Assembly: GCA_951804985.1 (NCBI GenBank)
Contig: OX638133.1
Span: 3,492,501-3,556,500, forward strand
Length of the DNA stretch: 64,000 nucleotides
From: Dryomyza anilis
Lineage: Eukaryota; Arthropoda; Insecta; Diptera; Dryomyzidae
Reading direction: 5' to 3'
Shown: positions 13,501 to 25,500 of the stretch, piece by piece
How the letters are laid out: each line of letters begins with the position of its first letter
How positions within the stretch are numbered: position 1 is the first letter of the stretch
Translations under genes and position numbers: made by a program
The notes under the pieces: model-generated
The model's input: only the letters and a program-made list of their open reading frames with translations
Databases searched by the model: none
Told to the model about the DNA's origin: nothing

Positions 13501-16500
13501 ATGAGTCCGTTGGCAATCAATAAATGTTAATGTTTTAAAAAAATAATTTTGTTAATAGCTTATCTAGCTAAGCGGCAGAAGAAAAGGCGGTATCGCGACA
13601 AGTGTCGCCTCAAATGCACCGAGTCGCGCGCGCACTTGTCTCAGTCGCGAGGATCGCTATGAAGCGCATTGAAACTTTGCTCGCGGACACGCAGCGACTG
13701 CCTGGTCATCAATCATCGTCATTCAATCGGTAGTGGTTGGACTACCGTGCGTTTGGCAAAGCGTTTTAATTGTTTATGTTGTTGTTGGTTGTTAATCCGC
13801 GCGCCACGATTGCGCCAGCGAGAAAAGCACGGTCCATAATCAATCATCAGTTTCTGCTGCCACTACCTCTGCGACGCAATTAAAACAAAAATCATAACTG
13901 ATCGCGTTCGAGTATTCTGCGACCTTCCGCTAACAGACACACACATACTCGGTCGGCCATACGTGCGTGCGTGTTGACCATGTGTCGCCACGACGGTCGA
14001 TCCATCACAGCAGCTACAATGAAAGCCGCGATCAGCAGCGATTTCGAGATCAGTGCTAAACGCGGAATTAGAAATCGAACAGATCGCCTTCCGTTTTTTT
14101 GTATTTTTATTTGTTTTTTCGCTTGTTACGTTTAGGCCTAAAACGACGTTTTAACAAAATATTCGAAAAGCTTTTAAATTATTAATGCGTTATGAAAACA
14201 CATAACTTATTTTTGGTCGCAACTAATTTCAATTTACATGATATTGTCCCTCTTCGTCTCAGTAACTATCGACTCGCTTTAATAATACACAAGTTGTCGA
14301 CGAAACTTACACGTAATAGTCGATTTAATAAATCTCGCTTGTAGTCATTAAAGTGACCACCATTTGTTTTATTGTATTCTTGATTTGGCTTACACCCTTC
14401 TGCCCCATTTTTTCCGTTCTTTATCCCGACCCGTCCCTCTCAATGCCAACATTCAAACAACTCCATTCAATCCGCAGGTTTTAGTCGTGCAGTCGCCATC
14501 ACCCACATCGTCGCAAATACAAATAAAAGATCCACCACCCAGTCCTGGAAGCCCGGCCACTGAAAACATGTACGCCGGCGGCGGCACTCAGATCTACCTT
14601 CAGGTGAGTTTTAACCAGCCCAAGAACACTGACAATAACGAGACTATGACGTTCCGGAGACCTCGTTTTTCTACGCGCGAATATAGCCCGTTAATTGACG
14701 GATGACAAACTCATTAACGAATCATTTCACTTTTCAACGACTCGCACCGATTTGGCCACAAATTCGCAGAAACCGGATCCGCAACGGCGCTCGAAGTGCG
14801 CCACACCTACACGCACGACAAACATCGAAGACTATGACGACAGACGACGAAACGACGTTAATCGGATTACCGTTGTTGAACTTCATTCAATTCATTCATT
14901 CTTTAATTTACAATTTATTCATTGTTACAAACTTTTCATTTCTTTTTCTTGTTTTGTTCTCTTTCTTCTCTCTCTTATCCTCACTCCTTCCTTTACTCGC
15001 ACTCGCTTACTATATAACGATAACAGGGTCCTCATCAAACCAGCGGCTCCATTGTCTCCAATGTTAATAATCAGACGCCCAGCCCCGGTCCGTACATTAC
15101 GCCCGATGCGTATGGCATGTACAGCGGCACGCGCCTTGCCACCGGACCCACCGGCACCACATTCATATCGGAGCCCTCCTACTATCGCGAGTACTTTTCG
15201 TCCGACGGGCAAGGTGGCTATGCGCCGGCTCGCACTGTTTACGGCGAAAGCGAAGGCCCACAACCGGGCACAACGTACGAGGGTCGATTCACAACAACCA
15301 CCGCCACGGCGGCGCATAGCAATAACAATAATAACATCAACAAAAGTGGTGGTACGCCGATCTATGCAAAGACGGTCACCGCGGCCGGACTCACCGTTGA
15401 TCTGCCAAGTCCCGACTCCGGCATTGGAACAGATGCTATCACGCCGCGGGACCAAAACAACATGCAACAGGTGCGTCTCATATTAAATATCTAAAAAATA
15501 CACTGCATAAACCCCATATAACCCGAAAAATCCTCTGTTAACTAAACATCAAAATTTCAACGATCAGCGATCGTGTCTTTGTAGGAACTTATTGTGGTCG
15601 TTCGTATTGTTATTGTTTCATTTTGTATTGCATGTTACTTAAAATTCTTAAGATACGAGCCAATCATAGATCATTGGTCGTAGCGTTGCATCCACTGGAT
15701 CAGCGCGATAAACCACTGTTCGGGCTTTAGTTATTCTTAAATTGTAGTTGTTGAAATAATGCGTTTTGGTTGCTGTTGTTGTATAAATTACCATACGATC
15801 CGTTTTGCGATCGTACCTAGTTTTTATAACCTGTACTCATGCCATTTTTTTTTTATTTTATTTATTTATTCATTTCCCAGCAGTCCTTCGATTACACAGA
15901 ACTTTGCCAGCCCGGTACACTGCTGGACAGCAGCGGCGGCATTCCGGTATCGGTCAACAGCATACAGCGTTCGGCGGTGAGCGTACATGGTGGCCAAAAT
16001 AGTCCGACAACATCATTGGGTGGCACCAGCGCAAACGGCACCACAAGATCACGGCCTTGGCATGACTTTGGACGTCAAAACGATGCGGACAAAATACAAA
16101 TACCAAAAATGTAAGTAATAACTCACTTTTGACAAAAATAACAAAAATATAAACAGCAATAGATTTACAATACAAGGGGTACAATATTTCCGAGTATTGT
16201 GAATCCTTTAGATTACAAAAAATAAAACTAATGTTTTGTAACATAAATGATAGTGATTTAGAACTCGTATCCTTTAAAAACAATAACTAACAGGCAAGAG
16301 ACCCGTCAAAAAATGTTGTAGAAATTTAATGTTTTTCACAATTTGTAGAAATTTCGCTTTAACCGAATTAAGTTGCAAACATTTTCGTTCTTCAAACGCA
16401 TGCCAAAAGACAATTGAACTGAAATTCGCGTACCTCATTAGCACTTCCAGCTGTATATTTTTATTTCACCAGAATTCAAAAACAGCGAATCTTTGACAAC

Positions 16501-19500
16501 CAAACAGTCGTGACATTAGCCACCGAGATACATAATTTGTGTTTCATTTTAAAGTGTTTTCATTTTGTCAGCACTTCCTCTGTCCACCACTGGTCGGCCA
16601 TTTAATACTTCATATATTCCGCGATACAAAGGCGACCGGGAACCTAATTTGATAGAGTTGCTGACTGTGATCGCTTAATGCCGACGCGACTAGTAATTGC
16701 CCGCACATGCTTCTGTGGGCACAAATGGACACAGAACTCGAAGCCACTCCGCGCCTTTAGCCACAAATTCCGCAACTGCAATTTTCATTGTTTGAATTGG
16801 ATCGCGCAGATTGCACTGCACGCAGGAGTGGTTCGAGCCGGTGCGATGTGCCAAATGGAGCAACATAAATTGCGCTGGATGCAATTTGCGTTGTAACGCT
16901 TTTGGCCAACAACTTAATCGGCCGATGCTGCGGTCGAGGTAAAATTGTGGCTACAGTGTAGAGACACTGTAAAATTGGCGACAGTTTGAAATTTGCTGCG
17001 CAGGGATGCCATTAGATCCGGTCGCAACAACTGATTGCGTACGCCGAACAAATCGTTATTACGATTATTTATGAATGAATAAATAAATAACGGATATTAT
17101 GGCATATTTCGTAGATTCGGGTGTTTGCGATTCGTTTGATAGAGTCAGAAAAATGCAATATTTTGGTTTCTGCTTAGAACTTAATTCGCCGTATGAAACA
17201 CTGTTAAATGATTTTTAAATGTGTGATGAGTTAGCATTTTGCAAATATGTTCAGTGTCTCGGAATTGATTGCTTAAAAGGGTGTCGCAGGTCATTGAAGA
17301 CATTCATCATTCATGCTAATTGATTTTGTTATTTTTTATTCTTGTCTTCTTCTTTTTCCATTTCTTTAGATTCTGTTCTCTGGGCTTTAGATACCATCTG
17401 GAGAGCCCGATCAGTTCTTCACAGCGACGTGAAGATGATCGTATAACGTACATTAACAAGGGACAATTCTATGGTATCACTTTGGAGTACGTACCGGACC
17501 AGGACAAGCCAATCAAGAACACAACAGTGAAGGTAAGTAGTACTCAACCCACGTGGTAACCCCATCAAAAGCAATCTCTGTTTAATACTGACTGGCATCC
17601 ATCGAACCAAACAGTAACATATATTCGAAATGATGGATTTATTTGATTTGCGAATGTGGCATCGACGAATACCCGTCTTCTGGCTGTAACAACGACGACG
17701 ATGATGGATCGTTTGCATAGCATCTTAGTCTTAGTTAAAAATTCCGTTCTTATCACGTTTACATATCTAAAGTAGTATGTCCTGATCGTTAGCTTAGAGG
17801 CTCGCTTTCCTGCGCAAATAGTTTGCATTGCTTTAAGAAACCCTTAAGCGATTCGCTATCCTACCCTTTGCCGAAGCAGCCGCTCATTGCTTCTCTATCT
17901 CTCTGTCTCACACACGTGCATTTTCGGAACAACGTCACAATGATAATGATGATTGTAAGAAAATGTGACGCGAACGGGGTGACGTTGATAGATGATTTGT
18001 ACATTTATTTGTGGATCTTTGTTTGAATTATAATTGCGCGCTCTTTTTTTCGTCCTTACTTCCGTCCGTCCGTCTATTATATTTGTTGTGTTCTGTTTGT
18101 TCAGGACTCAACGGTCTCTCTTGATTTCATTGCTCCGATAAGCTGACTGACTGACAGACAATCATCAATCGACCGAATCACAGAATGACGAATGATCTTC
18201 AAGATACTTGAGTATGCAAATTCTACTAACAAAACATGTGACGAAAGTATGTTTGCACTGAATCCTTTCAGTGGACCTTTTCCGCACTTCAGTTTCAGCT
18301 ACTGTTACAGTTGTCAACGCGATACCGGATTTGTAATTGGAGAACCGGATTGAAAATACAAGGAAGAGGCGTCTTGTGAGAACTAAGAACGCAATGAATC
18401 GTAATTTTACAAAAATTCGTAGTTTTATTTAAAATACATATATTAAAATTGGTGTAGAATTTTGATAAGTAACGATTTTAGATGCTATGTATAATTTGAT
18501 AGGAATGCTATGTATGATTTGATAGGTTAAGTTTGTCTTCGTATGCTCCTCAATTTTTTTTGTTTATTTTTTTCTTGACAGGATCAAAATTATATTGAAT
18601 TTAAACATAAAATCGAGACCTAGTTTTCAAAAATCTTGTAAAATCCTGATACATTTGTGGAGAAATATTTCAGTTTGATTCCTTTATGAATATTAAATGT
18701 TTGTACTATTATATAATCCACAGCACAAAGCCATCTAGAACCAAAATAAATTTTATTTTAAGCCCCATAGCTGCCAAGACAGACTTCTGTTTCTTTAAAT
18801 CCTCACAACCCTTTTAATCCATCGACTGCTCTACTGTTTTGCATAGTTTTCCAATAAATAACACAATTCTCCAAGGAGATTCAGAAGCCAAAGTGTCAAA
18901 ATTAATTTATATTTGTTTTTACAAACGGCCCCTTTTGGGACGTCTCATCCGTCTTCCGTTTGTCGCACTGAACAAAAGAAAGCGGAAATGCATGCAAATT
19001 GCTTGAAGATAATTTACGAGCCTATCTTCGCGAGGATCATCACTGTGATATGTGTGTGTCTTCGTCAGTGTCTTCTGCGCGAATATAACAGCTGAGAGCA
19101 GCGAGCGGGTTACAAGGGTTGCTTTTGTAGTCCGTTTATTTGCCTACGAATAAATCTTCCTACATAAAAAACGTTCCAAAGAAATAAAAATGCAAATTTT
19201 TCGAAATAAAAATTTAAAAAAAATCCAAGTATAAATTATCCTGTTACGACGCCGAAGACGGGTGCTTTGGGTTATTATTTGTGACTTTAGAAAAAGGCGT
19301 TGGACCAGAAACAATGTCTGCTTGGAGAGCGCTGTTCACATGATTGCATCGATCGCAGACAGATCGCATGACGTTGCCATAAAACGTACAATTAATATTA
19401 TGTGCGTTTTGGACCGTTTATCAAAAGCTACTTTATTTTTATAGAATAATCATATTAATTGGTATCTTTTTTGTATCTTTTTTCTCCCTGTGCTACAAAG

Positions 19501-22500
19501 AGCGTTATCATGCTAATGTTCCGCGAAGAAAAGAGTCCCGATGATGAAATCAAAGCCTGGCAGTTCTGGCACAGCCGGCAGCACTCCGTAAAACAAAGGA
19601 TACTCGATGCTGGTAAGTAAACATTTACTAACTGATTGGCGCATTTTGACGCTCATAAAAAGAGCCACATTATGTGCGTGCATTCGGTGGGTGCTATGCT
19701 GTGCCCACCCGTAGTGCGTTTGGCGTCGACTTCGTCACAATGTTTTCCATGTCTGCTATGGTTGTCCTATTCTTACGGTCAGTCCGCATGGTAACATGAG
19801 ATGTCGTAAAATCGGCGCTTGCTCATAACAATTAGATTTGGTTGCACTCTAAATCAGAGGCTCGCGTATTTATGAGCAAAATAGCATTGATCATTGCATA
19901 AAATGCAGACAATCGCATCAATAATGTAAATCATTTATAGCAATCGCAGTTCAATAACTATTTAGTTGAATGGCTAGACAATAGCAACGCTGACGTGACA
20001 AAGTGCAGTGAATCGAACCAAGCGCAATACGGAACGCAGTCAATCGCATCTACCATTTCGTTCAATCATGTCATTTTTTCATTTCTATGAAATTAGTTTT
20101 GATCGCTACACAAAACGCAATGAATCGCATGCATTGCCGTACGCAAAGCAACGTTCGCAGCAAGTGCGCTGTTACCATTGCTGCATTTCGTGCGTTTGCA
20201 ATTAATTGCGTCTTGTCAATGCGTGTGAATAACATGGCGACTAACGCGCGTCGATCGAATGCAATCGCGCAATTAAAACAAAACATTCGCGATCGCAAGC
20301 AACGCAGACAACGGCGACAGCGCAAATTAATGATGCTTATCATATGAGCATCTGCAGACGTTGGCCTACGCAGGCAGCAGTCATAGGACGATTTTATGGG
20401 AATTATTCGTTGCGATTCGGTGGCGCGTTGGTGCTTGTAGTGCGATACATGTGCCGATAAGGGTCGCATTCAACCTCATTGGAGGGGGGTCGGTTGTCTG
20501 TATGTCCGCCCAAACGTCCATCCGCTGCTCTGGCTAATTGGCCGATGAAGTTGCCTGCGTGGCGATAAGCAATTAGACACTCAGCGTGTTGCGCTAATCG
20601 CGTCTTCAGTTGTATTTTAGATCTTGCGCATAGATCGCAAATCGATCTTGCGCATTCTTGGTTCATGCTTCGTTCTCATAAACGTTGTTTCTCCTTTTGC
20701 AGATACCAAGAACTCTGTGGGCCTTGTGGGCTGCATCGAGGAGGTCTCGCACAATGCCATCGCCGTCTACTGGAACCCACTGGAAAGTTCTGCCAAGGTT
20801 AGTAAAAAAAAAAACATTGTCTAAAAGCCCATTTAACTAGGCATAAAAGCAAGGTTAGATCATATGGAAAATTTGGAATAAGTGACATTTTAATAGTTTG
20901 TATTATAAAGTTAGAAATGATAATGAAAGATTTTCTTTTGATGGGATAGTTTTTCCTAGCGTTTCTTTCTTTATTTACTTCGTTTGTTTAGTTTGACGTA
21001 TTTCAGGGGGGAGCGAACAGTCCAACATTTTGGAACTTATATTATTTACTTTTTCATTTAAATGTTCCGTTTTTTGTATTGTAATGTGATGCCGGATGTT
21101 TTTGAAGAAAATAGTAGATATGTAAAAATTATAATAATAGTTTGGCGCTACAGTCCCGTATAGAACTTCGGCCGAGCTCTCTCACCATTTTGAGCTGTGC
21201 GTGTTATATTTGTACTCAAAGTGGTGGGAACTACAGTTTATTGCCGAATCCGAACGGCGGGTGAGAGCTTTTTCATAGGCAATGGTTTTACTCTCGTAGG
21301 TTTGCCATTTACTGACGAGAGGTAGCGCGGTATAGAAAATGTTTCTATGAAAAGATGTTGTTAGCCCCAGTCCAGTCTTGAACCGGGGACCTTTCGGCTC
21401 GCAGTCCAACGCACTAACCACTCAGCTACCGCGGCTACAAAAAATTAAGTAAACTTAAAAAAAGTAGAAGAAAAAGGGACAAAGTAGGATTAAAAAAAAA
21501 TACTTATGATAAACTTATGATAAAATAAACGAAAATACAAAATTTCAAATATGTTATAAGAAAAACGGACAATTTGATCAAAAGAAGGACGATACAATCC
21601 TTTTTTTTTCCTTTCCAAAAATACTTAGAAGTACAAGGTGTTTAAAAAAAAAAATCACCGACTTGTATATATCATAATTTCAACATGTACTTAGCATATA
21701 CACTCAGGGAAAAAATCATGTAAATTTAAACAGAAATTAAACAGATTTCATGCTGTTTTTTTCAAACAGATTCATAGTGTTAATTTTTAACAAGAATTTA
21801 ACATGATTTCATGTGTATTCAAAAATACACCCTGAATACACATGAATTATCGGTTCACCATGCTATATTTTTAATGTAACAGTTGTCTAATGTTAGATTT
21901 ACATTTGATAACTTGTTGGAATAACTCGATATCATGTTAAATTAAAATTGCAAAAGATTAATTTGACATGATTTTGTTTTACCTTTTTGTAGTGTTAATT
22001 TAATAGTATCATGATGTTACAATTACATGATAAACCGTGTTAAATTAACATTAATACTCTCGTTATATTAACATGTTCCGTTTGTTTTTCTCAATATAGA
22101 AATATTAAATGAAACGAAATTTGGTATTTAATAAATTATTTTTTATTATATCCTATACAACAAATAATAAAAAAATACTTGGGTTGATAGTACTTGATTT
22201 ACATGGTCAGTGGATCAAAAATGAAGTATAAACTTAAACTCCTTCACGTCTGGTTTAGACGCTATGAGGTCCGAAAGCTATGAGGTTCAAAGTATATCCA
22301 ATGTATTTCCTCATTTTGTAGCGGGGTGCTTCGTTGTGCGTATCTGACGTCTAAGGGGCGATTGTGGGAAGCATATTGTAAGTTTGTATCTTAAAATATT
22401 ACCACCATTTTTAATGAATTTATAATATTAAATATAGTTAATAGTTATAACAAGTAGAAGAAGTCAAAAATCTAAATTTTGAATTAAGTATTCTTGGAAA

Positions 22501-25500
22501 TATATTATTACTATAATTTTGGTGCAGTAAATATTAGCAAATCTTGATTAGAATTATAGAGCTGATTCGGAAAATGTATGTATTTGAATTAATATAAAAT
22601 TTGATATATATGTTTTTTGGCGAGATATAGGTAAAATAAAATGGAATTTTACAATAAATAACACATTTTGTTAATGAAAAATATTTTGTGAAAATAATTT
22701 ATGACAATAATTTTTATGCATTTTTGTGCAGCACCATGTATTTTATTTAAAATGTAATATAAAAAAATAAATATTTTGTCTTGTTTTAATTTTCAAAAAT
22801 GTTGTTGTTTTTAATTAAGATTAATGACTTTTTAACCATATCATTAAAAGAAGATACATGGCCAAGATACAGGAACAAAAATGCATAACATTTTACAATT
22901 TTGAATCAACCATTTTTTGGACAATTTAAATTTTTGAAAAGTTTAAATTTTCTTTTGCTTATTTTGCAAACCAAATTTTTGTATTATTGTTTTCTTTTCA
23001 ATATTTGTAATATTAAAAATAGAACAGGATCAAAATTATGAGTTGAGACTAATATTTGTTGTGTTAGGCCTATATTTCAAAATGGTACGTGTTGGTGAAT
23101 TTAATTCTTTGGAGACAAATATTTATTCCGAAGACATGATGATAGTTTTCAGACTTCTTCTACGGGTATTAATCATTACGGGGATTTATAAGAAATCCAT
23201 ATAAGATGGTGGCAAAACGTTAGGATACAAACTTACAGTGTTCAGTGCAAATCGTCCTTAGAAAGTTTTCTCCTTAGACGTCAGAGGCGCAGTATTAGAT
23301 GTACAAAATTAAGATAATACTCATTTTATCTATATTTTTACCCACTTTTGAAGTTTATTGCCTTTGGAAGACTTTAAATTTTGAAATTGTCTATTTTGAT
23401 GTGAACTATGATGTCCAGGCGGGGCCATTTCTCATCTTTGAATTTCGATGAAAATTCTCCACATCAATTTAAAATCATCAAAATCCATCGTCAGTCTATA
23501 GTATATGTATATAAATGCAAAATTAAATAAAATTAATTAAATTAAATTAATTATGCTCACCAAAGAATTGTTGAATAGGGCCAATCAATAAAATATTTGT
23601 TTGATATTTTCAAATGTCATTGATTTACGTATAACAATATATCGTATTAATTTTACAGTTGTACGCTTAAATTTAACACTGTGATCACGTTATCATGCTG
23701 AATTCACCTCGTATTATTTTAACAATATGAACATGTGAAAAATATCTTGTTAATTTTCAAAATTTGGTTTTGTTTTCTGTAGAAAAATTTGTCATGTGTA
23801 TTTAACACGAGCCGTGTTAAAAAATTGTCTATCATAATTTTCTGAGTGTACTTTCCATACAACTTTTGTTGTTACAAACGGATGATTAAAGTTTATATAT
23901 ACTTAGTGATCCACAAAATGCAAGATTGTTCTCATTCCTGGGGATTTGCAAGAACAAGATCGACATTCCCATGCAAGAACAAGAAAGTCCCTGTAAGAAA
24001 AATAGCATGAGCAAGAAATGCAAGAACAAAAGTTTTATAATTTTTTTTTTAAAATTCGAACAAAATGAGCTAAAAAATAATTGAAATTTGGTATTTAAAG
24101 TACTTATAATAAATGTTAAAATACTGAATGTGGAGCAACAAATACATAACGGAATTATAAAATGGAAATGTACATCATATAATTGCAATTGCTAACACCA
24201 TTCACCAAAAAGTAGCGTATGAAGAAAACTAATAGTTTATTGATGATAACCAAAGATTCCAATAGATTCTAATATGTAAACAAGTGCATTTTAGTACATT
24301 TCAAATAACATTAGTTTACAAGAAATGTATTTATACTGAGTATACAATGATTGAATCCTATTAATATAATAAATCTGTTTGTTCGTTTGTACGTTTGTAC
24401 GTTTGTACGTTTGTACGTTTGTACGTTTGTACGTTTGTTCCGCTTCTCCGTCTAAACGGCTGATCCGATTTCCTTGAAATTTTTACCACAGATGCGGTAT
24501 GGTCTGGAAGGAATGATAGGCTATATATGGGCGGGATTGGACAAAGAGGCGTGGCACCTCCCATACAACCTAAACTTTCAATACGATATAACTCGGCACT
24601 TTCACCAGCTACGAACATGAAACAAAAAACTCAAATACACAAAAAAATTTAAAAACAAAAAAACAAAAGCACAAAACAAAACAAAATCAAAAATACAAAA
24701 ACAAAACCAATCACGTTTGTTCCGCTTCTCCGTCTAAACGGCTGATCCGATTTTCTTGAAATTTTTACCACAGATGCGGTATGGTCTGGAAGGAATGATA
24801 GGCTATATATGGGCGGGATTGGACAAAGAGGCGTGGCACCTCCCATACAACCTAAACTTTCAATACGATATAACTCGGCACTTTCACCAGCTACGAACAT
24901 GAAACAAAAAACTCAAATACACAAAAAAATTTAAAAACAAAAAAACAAAAGCACAAAACAAAATCAAAATAACAAAAGCAAAAGCAATCACGTTTGTTCC
25001 GCTTCTCCGTCTAAACGACTGATCCGATTTTCTTGAAATTTTTACCACAGATGCGGTATGGTCTGGAAGGAATGATAGGCTATATATGGGCGGGATTGGA
25101 CAAAGAGGCGTGGCACCTCCCATACAACCTAAACTTTCAATACGATATAACTCGGCACTTTCACCAGCTACGAACATGAAACAAAAAACTCAAATACACA
25201 AAAAAAATTAAAAACAAAAAACCAAAAGCACAAAACAAAAGAAAAAATACAAAAACAAAAGCAATCACGTTTGTTCCGCTTCTCCGTCTAAACGGCTGAT
25301 CCGATTGTATTGAAATTTTTACCACAGATGCGGTATGGTCTGGAAGGAATGATAGGCTATATATGGGCGGGATTGGGCAAAGAGGCGTGGCACCTCCCAT
25401 GCAACCTAAACACGATATAACTCGGCACTTTCACCAGCAACGAACATGAAACAAAAAACTCAAATATAAAAAAAAAATACAAACAAAAAAGCAAAAGCAC

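Larger units (their letters stand above)
9990..14477 (+). other. grh intron (4.5 kb) containing a candidate internal promoter
   Basis: It includes a GC-rich segment (10150-11200) with an Inr/DPE-type core promoter and an ATG-free leader (listed separately). From about 11800 to 13560 it is AT-rich with one perfect 11-bp hairpin at 12901-12926. A second GC-rich patch occurs at 13560-14090. No further coding exons were recognised. Confidence 0.75.

Noticed and set aside
14695..15486. 263-codon frame overlapping grh cassette exon D
   Set aside because: Out of frame with the conserved exon at 15027-15470; an overlap shadow with frameshifted composition.
21361..21439. Functional tRNA gene on the minus strand
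   Set aside because: Anticodon and D stems contain mismatches, no terminator T-run follows, and a SINE body is attached.
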